64,000 nt of DNA from Streptomyces sp. ASQP_92 (GCF_025399895.1 NZ_JAODUA010000002.1:372001-436000); one strand, 5' to 3'; shown: positions 8,801 through 16,661, counted from the first letter of the stretch. Made by a program: numbers and translations. The notes: a model not told the origin generated them from the letters alone.

Positions 8801-9657
8801 TGACCGGCCATGACGGCTCGGTGTTCGCCGTGGCCTTCTCGCCCGACGGGCGCCTCGTCGCCTCCGCGGGCGCCGACCGCACCGTCCGTCTCTGGGAGGT
8901 CGCGAGCGGCCGCCTCCAGGCGACCCTGACCGGGCACGACGGCTCGGTGTTCGCGGTCGCCTTCTCACCCGACGGGCGGCTGCTCGCCTCGGCCAGCGCG
9001 GATCGCACCGCCACCCTCTGGGACGTCGCCACCCGGCGCCCCCACGCCACGCTCCAGGGGCACGAGGACTTCGTCAACACGGTCGCCTTCAGCCCCGACG
9101 GCCGCACCCTGGCCACCGGAAGCGACGATCTGACGGTCCGTCTGTGGGACGTGCGCGAGACGGGCCGCGGCGCGCGCACCGTCCTGCGCGGCCACACCGG
9201 CTCGGTGCGCTCCGTCGCCTTCGCCCCCGACGGCCGCACCCTGGCCAGCGGGGGCAACGACGGGACCGTACGCCTGTGGGACCCGCTGCGCGCCACCGCC
9301 GCCGGCGTCCTCGCCGGGCACAGCGGCTCGGTGCGGGCGGTCGCCTTCAGCCCCGACGGCGAGACCCTCGCGAGCAGCGGAAGCGACCAGACCGTCCGTC
9401 TGTGGAACCCGGCCCGCGCCGAACACATCGCCACGCTCAGCGGACACACCGGCGCCGTCTGGGGCGTCACCTTCGACCCGCGCCTGCCCGGCACGCTGGC
9501 GAGCAGCAGCAACGACGGCACCGTACGGCTGTGGAACACCGACGTGCCGCGCCAACAGGGGCAGGTGTGCCGTCTGTTGGGCGACACGGGGCGCGACCGC
9601 TGGGCCCTCCTGCTGCCCGACCTGCCCTACCGACCCCTGTGCCCGGCCACCGACTGA
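5893..9657 (+). CDS. HTH - STAND NTPase - transmembrane - 14x WD40 protein
   Basis: 1254 residues from a GTG preceded by AGGTAGGGGG. Domains in order: an XRE/HTH_31-type helix-turn-helix at ~10-65 (LTGLARSIHYSKGYLSKIE); a CPYRGLAAYGPQDAEWFYGR entry segment at ~95 of nSTAND1-type NTPases; Walker A APSGAGKSSLLQ at ~137; Walker B LVLLVDQFEEAF at ~222; one hydrophobic helix at ~553-572; then WD40 repeats from ~637 to ~1216. I count 14 repeats (GHTGxV...RLWD), the eighth degenerate, which would make two seven-bladed propellers. STAND proteins are ligand-triggered signalling switches. Here the HTH would be cytoplasmic and the propellers possibly outside, if the helix spans the membrane. The trigger and targets are unknown. 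Confidence 0.85.
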   Translation: MPTDDETADGFAAELRRLRGLRKVSLTGLARSIHYSKGYLSKIENGSKPPTLDVARRCDDALDAGGTLLRLVPEPAAVPAPRTAQGGPAETDLCPYRGLAAYGPQDAEWFYGRESATAELTGRLAERMGRGPLAVVAPSGAGKSSLLQAGLLPALRRGALPVPGSGLWPVVVCTPTAHPFKELLRCAADVLGSAGAEITPETLVRRPATLLDASAERGGGGGLVLLVDQFEEAFTLCENDRERRDFVAVLHALATARAADGTTARTAVVVGLRADFCGRCLDHPRLVEVFTHGLFALGPMSGAQLRQAITGPAERAGLSLEPGLVELLLRDLGTDSAASVGSLPLLAHALLVTWQQRTSRTLTVAGYETTGGIHGAVARTAESVYGRLDPAEQLAARRLLVRLVHVADDTAQTRKPVERELLIRQLGDPEPGTRALDAFVRARLVTAGSETVEITHEALLHAWPRLRGWIDADRSGLVLRQEVFDAATQWVRAGRDPSLLYRGSRLAAVRDHARHAQHIGQLGPQEREFIKACEAEEGRGVRGARRQVRIRRTLLVTLAGLLALAVTAGALAFQQSRRALRESRTAQSQALAVRSGALAAGQPEASMLLAADAYRTDRTPQARGALLSTQAQYFDGRLREHTGPVNAVAFSPDGKTLASASSDATVKLWDPASHRVTATLTGHTGAVTSLAYSADGTRIATAGADGTVRLWNTATHRMTATLPGHQGAVRSVAFSPDGRTLVSGGTDHTVRLWNVFDATARAVLAGHGDAVMAVAFSPDGHSVASASADRTVRVWNVTGGAPPTVLTGHSDQVLGVAFSPDGHTLASGGADRTVRLWNLPDASVRAILTGHSDDVNAVAFNRAGDTVISAGGDGTVKLWDAVNHRVVATLSGHTDYVLAVAAGPDERLATGGFDQSVVLWDLGRSALTARPFTEAWQSAFSPDGGLLASAQADRTVRLWDVPRHRLRATLTGHDGSVFAVAFSPDGRLVASAGADRTVRLWEVASGRLQATLTGHDGSVFAVAFSPDGRLLASASADRTATLWDVATRRPHATLQGHEDFVNTVAFSPDGRTLATGSDDLTVRLWDVRETGRGARTVLRGHTGSVRSVAFAPDGRTLASGGNDGTVRLWDPLRATAAGVLAGHSGSVRAVAFSPDGETLASSGSDQTVRLWNPARAEHIATLSGHTGAVWGVTFDPRLPGTLASSSNDGTVRLWNTDVPRQQGQVCRLLGDTGRDRWALLLPDLPYRPLCPATD

Positions 9658-9849
9658 CCTGCGCGAACGCGGTGTTTCCCAGGTGTTTCCCGTTTCCCGA
9701 CGGCACAGGAGACACCGGGGTCCTCGACAGCGTCCCGGCACGAGGCCAGTCTCGGAACATCGCGGCGGACCAACCGGCTTCGCACCGGAATGCGCCGCGT
9801 CCGCCGGGCAGTGCTCCGGCGCACGTACGACGAAACGGGGAACACTCAC

Positions 9850-10740
9850 ATGCACCACACCCTTGCCGGAGCACGGCGGACCTTCGCCGCGGCGGGCCTG
9901 GTGGCCGCCTGCGCCGTCCTGCCGGCCGCCCAGCTCTCCTTCGCGACCGCCCCCTCGGCGTCCGGGACGACCATCCGCACCACGGCGGCCGCCGGCGGCT
10001 GCGACGTCCTGGCTCCCGGCGCCTCGGCCGCCGCCGAGGCCGCGGTCCGCGCGGCCTGCTCCCAACTCGGCGTCTGGTACAGCTGGGGCGGCGGCCACGG
10101 ACCGCAACCCGGCGCCACCTACGGCCAGATCGACCCCACCGACCCCGCCAGCAACCACGACCCCGAACGGCGCGGCTTCGACTGCTCGGGCCTGGTCCGC
10201 TACGCCTACGCCCAGGCGACGGGCGAGGACATCCTGAACGGCACCGCCAACAGCCAGTACCACTCCTCGCGCGTCACCGCCCGGTTCGGCGCCGGCCAGG
10301 GCACCGGGCCGCTGCTGCCGGGAGACCTGCTCGGGTGGGGCGGCGCCAACTCCATCCACCACATCGCCGTCTATCTGGGCGCGGGCAAGATGGTCGAGGC
10401 CCGCCAGTCCGGCACCCATGTGATGGTCAGCGACGTACGCCTCGGCGGCGACTACAACGGCGCCGTACGCATCGGCGGGACCCCGGGCCAGAACGGCACG
10501 TTCTCCACCTGGGGCACCGATGTGTGGACGCACGTCGAGCCGTCCACCACGAGCGGCCGGGCCAACAAGTTCGCGGGGCCCACCCGGGTCAAGGTCGGAT
10601 GCCAGAAGCACGCCCAGCTCGTCGAGGCCGACGGCTACCGCAACGACGCGTGGTCCTACCTGCCCGACTACAAGGCGTGGATCACCAACATCTACATCCA
10701 GGGACCGGCCTGGCTGGACGGCGTCCCCACCTGCGCCTGA
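9850..10740 (+). CDS. Secreted NlpC/P60-family peptidoglycan hydrolase
   Basis: 296 residues from the ATG at MHHTLAGARR, with a signal peptide of ~40 residues. The catalytic Cys lies in ERRGFDCSGLVRYAYAQ and the His in NSIHHIAVYLGAGKMVEA, as expected for a cell-wall gamma-D-Glu-diaminopimelate endopeptidase; the third polar residue is not certain. A C-terminal ~60-residue segment with two Cys (KVGCQKHAQLVEADGY to the final CA) resembles an SH3-like add-on. It is followed 46 bases later by a small secreted protein whose tail is similar, so the two probably form one operon. Confidence 0.85.
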   Translation: MHHTLAGARRTFAAAGLVAACAVLPAAQLSFATAPSASGTTIRTTAAAGGCDVLAPGASAAAEAAVRAACSQLGVWYSWGGGHGPQPGATYGQIDPTDPASNHDPERRGFDCSGLVRYAYAQATGEDILNGTANSQYHSSRVTARFGAGQGTGPLLPGDLLGWGGANSIHHIAVYLGAGKMVEARQSGTHVMVSDVRLGGDYNGAVRIGGTPGQNGTFSTWGTDVWTHVEPSTTSGRANKFAGPTRVKVGCQKHAQLVEADGYRNDAWSYLPDYKAWITNIYIQGPAWLDGVPTCA

Positions 10741-10786
10741 CCGCCCGGCCCCACCACAACCACCCGTACGACACCAGGAGTTCGCA

Positions 10787-11164
10787 GTGAACGCACGCAA
10801 GAAGATCGCTCTGTTCCTCTCCGCCACCGCGCTGACGGCCGGCCTCACCGCGACCGGCCTGCCCCTGGCCGCCGCCGCACCCGCCAAGCCCGCCGCCGAG
10901 TGCGGGGTCCGCTCGGACGGCCGGCTGTACTGCGGCAACGCGGTCGGCGCGAGGGGCTACGCCGACCGTTCCTACCGCTCGGCGACCCGCGGCACGCTCG
11001 ACACGGGGTTCAACTGGTTCGTGTGCTGGGGCCACGGCGACCCGCACCAGGGCGGCAACGACATCTGGTACTGGACGCAGCTCGACAACGGCGCCTGGGG
11101 CAACGTCCCGGCCGTGAGCGTACGCACCAACCAGGACCCGGCCCCCGGCCTGCGCGAGTGCTGA
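10787..11164 (+). CDS. Small secreted Cys-containing protein
   Basis: 125 residues from a GTG with AGGAG six bases upstream. A signal peptide (~1-30, ending AAAAPAKP) is followed by a ~90-residue mature part with four Cys (ECGVRSDGRLYCGNAV, WFVCWGHGD, final REC) and many Trp, Tyr and Gly. The pattern suits a disulfide-stabilised SH3-like or cell-wall binding fold. It resembles the C-terminal add-on of the NlpC/P60 protein before it. The function is unknown, but a role at the cell wall is reasonable from its position. Confidence 0.75.
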   Translation: MNARKKIALFLSATALTAGLTATGLPLAAAAPAKPAAECGVRSDGRLYCGNAVGARGYADRSYRSATRGTLDTGFNWFVCWGHGDPHQGGNDIWYWTQLDNGAWGNVPAVSVRTNQDPAPGLREC

Positions 11165-11185
11165 CCCCGGCACCGCGCTGAAGCA

Positions 11186-11222
11186 CCGGGCCGCCCGTCG
11201 AATCCCCCGACGGGCGGCCCGG
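11186..11222. terminator. Bidirectional terminator hairpin
   Basis: A 15-bp perfect stem: CCGGGCCGCCCGTCG (11186-11200) with CGACGGGCGGCCCGG (11208-11222), loop of seven bases. It ends the NlpC/P60 operon and faces the convergent protease gene. Confidence 0.85.
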
Positions 11223-11262
11223 CCCCTTGCGCCGAGACGGGCGCAACGGAACTGACGCCTCG

Positions 11263-12273
11263 TCAGGGAGTGAACGGCGCATCGCGCAGCGCGGCCCCCT
11301 GCGCCGTCTCGAAGAGTGCCCTGAGACCCGCGTCGAAGCGTGCCGTGTACGAGATGTCGTCCGCGAAGCCGCCGCCCCGTTCGGCCCCGCCGAGCACCCC
11401 GACCACAAGGCCCGCGCCGTCCTGCGCCGAGATCACCCAGGGGCTGCCCGACACCCCGGTGGAGAAGCCCGCGCACCGGGCCTGGCGGAAGTCGTCGTAG
11501 GCCGGCTGGGCGTCCACCGTGCAGGTGTGCTGGCCCGGCCGGTCGTGCGGATACCCGATGAGCGTGACCCGGCTGAGGTCGGCGGCGAGCCGCTCGGGGT
11601 GCGCGGGGAGGCGGAACGCGGAGCCGACGGCCTCCTGGACGCTCCTGCCGCCGACTCGCGCCACCCGCACGAAGGCCCAGTCGTACGGCCAGTTCTCGGC
11701 ACCCTTGCGGGCCTCGGCGTAGCGCGGGTCGGCGAGCGCGGAGAGTACCGGCCACTCGCCCCGGGGGGTGAGCCCGTCGTGATAGCCGGGCGCGAACGTG
11801 GCCCCGTCCAGCGGGAGGCAGTGCGCGGCCGTCACCAGCAGATCGCCGTGTCGGCTGTCCACGACGGCGGCCGTGCAGGACTGCCGTCCCCCGGGCCGCA
11901 GAAACACCCCGACCACCGGGTACGAACACGCGGACCGCAGATCGTGCGGGTCGGGGCGGCGCTGCTCGGCCGCACAGGCCGCCGACCGCTCCGGGCCGGC
12001 CCGGAGCCGGCCCAGCCCGTCCGTCCCGGCATCGTCGGAGCCGCCGAGGTACCGCGCGGCCGTCGCCCCGGGCGGACCCGCGGCCGGTGTGCCGGCTCGC
12101 GCGGCCCCGGGGGTGTGCGAGGCCGAGGAGAGTGAGGCGGTGGTCGGGAAGGGGGTGGGGGCGCCCGGCCAGGAGAGGGCCACCCCGCAGGTGAGGACGC
12201 CCAGCAGCACCGCCCCCAGGGCGGCGCGGAAGCCCGCCATGGATCCATGGCGCCCGTGCGCATCTCTTCGCAT
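11263..12273 (-). CDS. Secreted trypsin-like (chymotrypsin-fold) serine protease
   Basis: 336 residues from the ATG at MRRDAHGRHG; the start is uncertain because a second Met and a GTG lie close by and no strong ribosome site is seen. An N-terminal hydrophobic signal segment (AVLLGVLTCGVALSW) is present. Catalytic triad: His in LLVTAAHCLPLDG (~148), Asp in YDWAFVRVAR, Ser in GFSTGVSGSPWVIS. It shares a YHDGLTP segment after the His box with the protease at 35189-36214, so the two are paralogs. It is transcribed away from the PHP gene. Confidence 0.85.
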   Translation of the reverse strand: MRRDAHGRHGSMAGFRAALGAVLLGVLTCGVALSWPGAPTPFPTTASLSSASHTPGAARAGTPAAGPPGATAARYLGGSDDAGTDGLGRLRAGPERSAACAAEQRRPDPHDLRSACSYPVVGVFLRPGGRQSCTAAVVDSRHGDLLVTAAHCLPLDGATFAPGYHDGLTPRGEWPVLSALADPRYAEARKGAENWPYDWAFVRVARVGGRSVQEAVGSAFRLPAHPERLAADLSRVTLIGYPHDRPGQHTCTVDAQPAYDDFRQARCAGFSTGVSGSPWVISAQDGAGLVVGVLGGAERGGGFADDISYTARFDAGLRALFETAQGAALRDAPFTP

Positions 12274-12489
12274 AAGCACTCTGGCGAGGCTAGGGCCCGG
12301 ACGTGTGCGTCGGCCGCCCCGACATGACCGCCGACCGGGCTCAACACCAGGACGGCCGTACGCGGGGGCCCGAGCGGGCGGGGGCGGCCGGAGTCCGGGG
12401 TCCGACGGCCTGCGAGCGGGGCGGGGCTGAGAGAAGCTGGGAGGGCGGCCGTCCGCCCCGCCCGAGGGGCCCTTGCGCAGGAGGTGTCC

Positions 12490-13536
12490 ATGGATCCGGT
12501 AGCGGCCCTGAGGCGGATCGCCTTCCTGCTCGAACGCGGCCGGGGTGCCACCTACCGTGTCCAGGCCTTCCGTACCGCCGCAGCGGTGATCAAGGAGATG
12601 CCGCCGGACGAGCTCGCCGCACGCGCGGCCGTGGAAGGCCGGCTCGAATCCCTCAAGGGCATCGGCCCCAAGACCGCCAAGGTGGTGCGCGAGGCGCTGG
12701 CCGACGAGGTGCCCGGCTATCTTCAGCGCCTGGAGTCGGAGCTGGAGGCCGCGGCGCCGCTCGCCGTGGGCGGCGAGAGCCTGCGCGCCGCGCTGGTCGG
12801 CGACTGCCATCTGCACTCGGACTGGTCGGACGGGGGCAGCACGATCGACGACATGGGCAGCACGGCCGCCGAGCTCGGACACGAGTGGGCCGTCCTCACC
12901 GACCACTCGCCCCGCCTCACCGTCGCCCATGGCCTGAGCGCCGAGCGGCTGCGCGAGCAGCTGAAGGTGGTGGCCGAACTCAACGAGCGCTGGGCGCCTT
13001 TCAGGCTCCTCACCGGCATCGAGTGCGACATCCTCGACGACGGCTCACTGGACCAGGAGGACGAGCTGCTCGACCAGTTGGACGTCGTGGTCGTCTCGGT
13101 CCACTCCAAGCTCCGCATGGACGCCGCCGCGATGACCCGGCGCATGGTCGCGGCGGTGAGCAACCCGCTGGCCGACGTCCTCGGACACTGCACCGGCCGA
13201 CTGGTCACCGGCCGGGGCCGTCCTGAGTCCGAGTTCGACGCGGACGCCGTCTTCGCCGCCTGTGCCGATGCCGGTACCGCCGTGGAGATCAACAGCCGCC
13301 CGGAGCGGCTCGACCCGCCGCGCCGCCTCCTTGGCCGGGCCGTCGAGGCGGGCGTCCTGTTCGCCATCGACACCGACGCCCACGCCCCGGGCCAGCTCGA
13401 CTGGCAGATCTACGGCTGCGCCCGCGCCGAGGAATGCGGGGTCCCACCCGAGCGCGTCATCACGACCTGGCCGATGGAGGCCCTGCTGACCTGGACCCGT
13501 ACCCGCGAGATCCCCGAGGCGGCGGAACGCGGATGA
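12490..13536 (+). CDS. PHP-domain phosphoesterase with N-terminal helix-hairpin-helix (PolX-like, no polymerase domain)
   Basis: 348 residues. AGGAGG ends five bases before the ATG used here; an in-frame GTG six bases earlier overlaps that site and is rejected. Residues ~1-90 contain a HhH DNA-binding unit (ESLKGIGPKTAKVVREAL). Residues ~100-340 form a PHP domain with GDCHLHSDWSDG, LTDHSPRL, TGIECDILDDG, VVSVHSKL, VLGHCTGR and FAIDTDAHAPG, the full set of metal ligands. In bacterial family X polymerases the PHP domain is a nuclease or phosphatase; here the polymerase palm is absent. A role in DNA repair is likely but unproven. Confidence 0.85.
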   Translation: MDPVAALRRIAFLLERGRGATYRVQAFRTAAAVIKEMPPDELAARAAVEGRLESLKGIGPKTAKVVREALADEVPGYLQRLESELEAAAPLAVGGESLRAALVGDCHLHSDWSDGGSTIDDMGSTAAELGHEWAVLTDHSPRLTVAHGLSAERLREQLKVVAELNERWAPFRLLTGIECDILDDGSLDQEDELLDQLDVVVVSVHSKLRMDAAAMTRRMVAAVSNPLADVLGHCTGRLVTGRGRPESEFDADAVFAACADAGTAVEINSRPERLDPPRRLLGRAVEAGVLFAIDTDAHAPGQLDWQIYGCARAEECGVPPERVITTWPMEALLTWTRTREIPEAAERG

Positions 13537-13634
13537 GCACCGCCCCTGCCGGCGAGCGGGGGAAGGCGCGAGGCGCGGGGGCTGAGGGGTGGCACACGCG
13601 GGGGTGCGGTCCGGGCGCCGGGACGACGCGCGAG

Positions 13635-13673
13635 AGCCGGGGTGCTCACCCGTGCTGAGTGAGCACCCCGGCT
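13635..13673. terminator. Bidirectional terminator hairpin
   Basis: GCCGGGGTGCTCAC (13636-13649) pairs perfectly with GTGAGCACCCCGGC (13659-13672), with one more A-T pair at the base. It separates the PHP gene from the convergent small gene. Confidence 0.8.
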
Positions 13674-13696
13674 GCTGTGCCGTACCGGGTGCGGGG

Positions 13697-13879
13697 TCAG
13701 CCGCGGTCGGTGCCGGCGTCGCGCATCGCCTGCTCCATACGCTCCTGCGGGTCCTGCGCCGGGCGGCGCGTGCCGGACTCGTCGGGGCGACCGGAGCGCT
13801 GCTCCCGTCCCTCCGACGCCCTCGCCTTGGCCTGCTCGGCAGCCTGCGCCTTGTCCCGCATCTTCTCGGCCTTGCCCAT
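13697..13879 (-). CDS. Small hydrophilic protein, function unknown
   Basis: 60 residues from an ATG with AGGAG ten bases upstream. It is highly charged and low in hydrophobic residues: MGKAEKMRDKAQAAEQAKAR, then Arg/Gln/Pro-rich. Small, probably disordered or helical proteins of this kind are widespread in Streptomyces, some linked to stress. No catalytic motif is visible. Confidence 0.7.
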   Translation of the reverse strand: MGKAEKMRDKAQAAEQAKARASEGREQRSGRPDESGTRRPAQDPQERMEQAMRDAGTDRG

Positions 13880-14094
13880 GGAGATTCACTCCTGCGTGTG
13901 GGGGGATCGAACTCCTTCACGGTGACACGACCCCTCACGCGTCGCGCGTCGAACGATTACGAAGCGTGATGGCAGGGGGTGGGGTGAGGAGTGCGGTGGG
14001 GGCGGCGCCGCCACGCCCTGGAGCCACGGGCAGGGTCCGACGGTCCCCGGATGGTCGGAGCCCCGCTCCATGTGACGTAGGGTGGAGACATCGA

Positions 14095-14168
14095 CGCGGG
14101 GTGGAGCAGCTCGGTAGCTCGCTGGGCTCATAACCCAGAGGTCGCAGGTTCAAATCCTGTCCCCGCTA
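14095..14168 (+). tRNA. Initiator tRNA-fMet (anticodon CAT)
   Basis: A full cloverleaf of 74 bases with no encoded CCA. The anticodon stem-loop is CTGGG-CTCATAA-CCCAG, with the three consecutive G:C pairs that mark initiator tRNAs. The acceptor stem has a mismatch at its first position (C1 opposite U72), also an initiator hallmark that permits formylation. The T arm is GCAGG-TTCAAAT-CCTGT with a G-U pair. A strong hairpin follows. Confidence 0.95.
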
Positions 14169-14174
14169 CGAAGA

Positions 14175-14209
14175 TTCGGCCCCCCGGCACCCAGTGCCGG
14201 GGGGCCGAA
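14175..14209 (+). terminator. Terminator of the tRNA gene
   Basis: TTCGGCCCCCCGGCAC (14175-14190) pairs perfectly with GTGCCGGGGGGCCGAA (14194-14209) around a three-base loop, starting seven bases after the tRNA. Confidence 0.85.
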
Positions 14210-14396
14210 CTGCGTTCTTGACCGTCCCGGGTGGGCTCGGCACCCACCCCCAGGTCGGCTCCCGTGTGTGTCGTCACGCCGACCACACGTGTTCTGCGAA
14301 GGGGAACCGATGGGGGCAGCCGCGCATCTTTCCCGAGGGCACCAGTAGGTGTGTGGGGGTTCGAGGGGCCGTCGGGCTCGCACGGGGGGATGGGGC

Positions 14397-14921
14397 ATGT
14401 TCGCTGCGGGTGGGGCCTTCGGGGTGGTCTTCGGGTGTGTGGGGCTGCTGTTCGCCGGTGTGGGAACAGGGGCACTGGTCTGGACGGTCCGCACCGTGTC
14501 GACGTACAAGCGCACCCTGCGCGAAGGCCTGAGGGCGGAGGCCCGCTGCCTGGAGACCTATGTGACGCGCCACCACCACTCCGACGGATACACCCACAGC
14601 CGGCGCCACCTCGTGGTCGGTTTCCGTACGGCCGACGGTTACGACGTCCGGGCCAAGGTGTCGTCCCGGCGGCCGTTCGTGGCGGGTGACAACATCCCCG
14701 TGCGCTATCTCCCGCAGCACCCCGACCGTGCGGTCACCGACGAGGCGCCGACCGGTGTGGGCGTCGTCTCCTGCCTGTTCGGCGGGGTCATGGTGGCCCT
14801 CACCTGCCTCGGTCTGTTCTTCGCCGCGATGGGCTTCGGAGCGGCCCTCTTCCTGGGTGCGTCGGCCGACGACGACGGCTCGGCCCCGCTACCGGCTCCG
14901 CGGATCAGCGTCCGGCCGTGA
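14397..14921 (+). CDS. DUF3592-type membrane protein
   Basis: 174 residues from the ATG at MFAAGGAFG. An N-terminal membrane helix (GGAFGVVFGCVGLLFAGVGT) is followed by a basic segment, then a ~75-residue soluble beta-rich domain (TYVTRHHHSDGYTHSRRHLV to VRYLPQHPDRAV), then a second membrane helix near the C-terminus. This two-helix layout with an extracytoplasmic beta domain and the xVxYxPxxP motif is that of DUF3592 proteins. No biochemical role is established. Confidence 0.75.
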   Translation: MFAAGGAFGVVFGCVGLLFAGVGTGALVWTVRTVSTYKRTLREGLRAEARCLETYVTRHHHSDGYTHSRRHLVVGFRTADGYDVRAKVSSRRPFVAGDNIPVRYLPQHPDRAVTDEAPTGVGVVSCLFGGVMVALTCLGLFFAAMGFGAALFLGASADDDGSAPLPAPRISVRP

Positions 14922-15021
14922 GCGACGCATGGAACCGGTGTCCGTTCCGCACAGATGGTCGCGCGCCCTGAGGGGCGGACGGGGATTTCTGGTGGGGGAG
15001 CGGCAATGGGATGATGGCGCG

Positions 15022-15723
15022 ATGTCTGATCGTGTTGTTGTTGCCGCCTGTGACGGTGCGTCGAAGGGCAATCCCGGCCCCGCGGGATGGGCCTGGGTGA
15101 TTGCCGATCCGCAAGGCCGGCCGGAGCGCTGGGGTGCGGGGCCGCTCGGTACCGCCACCAACAATGTCGGCGAGCTCACCGCCCTGGAACGCCTCCTCGA
15201 AGCCGTCGACCCCGGCACCCGGATGCAGGTGCGGATGGATTCCCAGTACGCCATGAAGGCGGTCACCCAGTGGCTGCCCGGCTGGAAGCGCAACGGCTGG
15301 AAGACCGCCGCCGGCAAGCCCGTCGCCAACCGTGAACTCGTCGAGCGCATCGATGAGTTGCTCACCGAACGGGATGTGGAGTTCGTCCATGTGGCCGCGC
15401 ACCAGGTGGGTGGCGACCCGCTGAACGCGATCGCCGACCAGGCCGCGAGCGACGCGGCCACCAGCCAGCGGGCGGCCGGAACCGCCCTGGGCGACCAGGA
15501 GTTGCCGGTGCCGGCACCGGCCCGCGCCACCGCGACGCGCCCCAGGTCCGCCACCGTGAAGAAGGCGTCGTCCACCCCCAAGGCCACCGGCTCGGGCACC
15601 CCGCGCACCATCAAGGCGAAGTTCCCCGGCCGCTGCCCCTGCGGGCAGCCGTATGCCGCCGGCACTCCCATCATGAAGCGCGACGGGGGCTGGGGTCACC
15701 CGGACTGCAGCCCTGTGGTGTGA
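15022..15723 (+). CDS. rnhA: Ribonuclease HI with Lys/Pro linker and C-terminal Cys/His tail
   Basis: 233 residues. The N-terminal ~150 residues are a complete RNase HI: first Asp in AACDGASKGNPGPAGW, Glu in TNNVGELTALERLLE, Asp in MDSQYAMKAV, and the last Asp in DPLNAIADQAAS, with the flexible His in HVAAHQVGG. It cuts the RNA strand of RNA:DNA hybrids. A Lys/Thr/Pro linker (~155-200) and a C-terminal domain with FPGRCPCGQPYAAGTPI and HPDC follow, which could bind zinc. Typical RNase HI is ~155 residues, so the tail is an extra module. The ribosome site is weak. Confidence 0.9.
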   Translation: MSDRVVVAACDGASKGNPGPAGWAWVIADPQGRPERWGAGPLGTATNNVGELTALERLLEAVDPGTRMQVRMDSQYAMKAVTQWLPGWKRNGWKTAAGKPVANRELVERIDELLTERDVEFVHVAAHQVGGDPLNAIADQAASDAATSQRAAGTALGDQELPVPAPARATATRPRSATVKKASSTPKATGSGTPRTIKAKFPGRCPCGQPYAAGTPIMKRDGGWGHPDCSPVV

Positions 15724-15807
15724 GGCACGGGGCTGCCATGTCACCTCTCCGGTGGGCGGCTTCGGGCGTCCTGCCGACCCTGCGCCGTATGACGGGTCGC
15801 GGGGCGG

Positions 15808-16482
15808 TCAGGCGGCGGTGACGGGGGTGGCCGCTTCCTCCCCCTTCTTGACGTCCTTGGCGTCGGAGCCCGCCGGCTCCTCGGACGGGGCGGTGGTGCC
15901 GGCGCCGTCGGGAGCCGTGTAGAAGACGGACCGACCCTGCCGGGTGCGCTGTGCCTGCCCCTTGGCCACGAGGTTTTCGAGGGTGTTGCGCACCACGGTG
16001 CCCGCGATCGTGCGCTCCGAGTGTGCCTCGGTGAGAGCCGCCGTGATCTCGGCCGCCGAGCGCGGCTCACCGCTCCGCGCGAGGTGGTCCGCGACAAGGT
16101 CCCGCAGGGTGGGCGCGCTGGACGCCTTGGCCTTGGCGGCCGGCTGCGCCTGCTTCTTGGTGGCGCGGGCCGGGGACTTGGCCGCCTTGCGCGCCTGGGG
16201 GACCCGAGCCGCCGAGGCCTCGGCGGTCTTCTTCCCGGTGTTCTTCGGGGCGTTGGCCGGAGGCTTGGTGTTGCCCTTGGCCCTGGTGGATGTGGTCGCG
16301 GCGGGGCTGCCGATCGCCTGGCGCATGGAGGCCAGCAGGGTGTGGTTGTTCTCCAGGACGCTCAACTGCTCCTGGAGGGCGCTGATCTGGGCCGCGATCT
16401 GTTCGCGTTCGGCGACGTTGCTGTCCAGATCACTCTGGATCTGAGCGGCGTACTGCGACTGGAGTGTGGTGCTGTCCGGCAC
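15808..16482 (-). CDS. Coiled-coil / Lys-Ala linker / winged-helix protein, probably DNA-binding
   Basis: 224 residues from a GTG with GGAGGAAC upstream. Residues ~15-55 are a heptad-rich coiled coil (EREQIAAQISALQEQLSVLE). Residues ~60-130 are a Lys/Ala/Pro-rich, histone-like basic linker. Residues ~130-190 form a probable winged helix (TLRDLVADHLARSGEPRSAA, then NTLENLVAKGQAQRTRQGRS). The order suits an oligomeric nucleoid or regulatory protein. No assigned function is recognised. Confidence 0.65.
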   Translation of the reverse strand: MPDSTTLQSQYAAQIQSDLDSNVAEREQIAAQISALQEQLSVLENNHTLLASMRQAIGSPAATTSTRAKGNTKPPANAPKNTGKKTAEASAARVPQARKAAKSPARATKKQAQPAAKAKASSAPTLRDLVADHLARSGEPRSAAEITAALTEAHSERTIAGTVVRNTLENLVAKGQAQRTRQGRSVFYTAPDGAGTTAPSEEPAGSDAKDVKKGEEAATPVTAA

Positions 16483-16661
16483 GAGTCGTTCCTCCGGGGC
16501 GTGTGCGTACGTGATTGTTGCGGGATGTTACGCGCCTCACGTGTGCGGGGGCACCCACTTGACAGTAGATGAGACCGCGAAAGGTGATTGAGGTCGGCGC
16601 AACGGCCTTGTCGAGCACATGGAGTGAGGCCCCACCCTGAGATATGCGTCGTTCCGTGCAG

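Noticed and set aside
13886..14153. Short minus-strand frames covering the tRNA gene (MNLRPLGYEPSELP-type)
   Set aside because: This is a well-known false gene made by translating the complement of a tRNA. The cloverleaf is complete.
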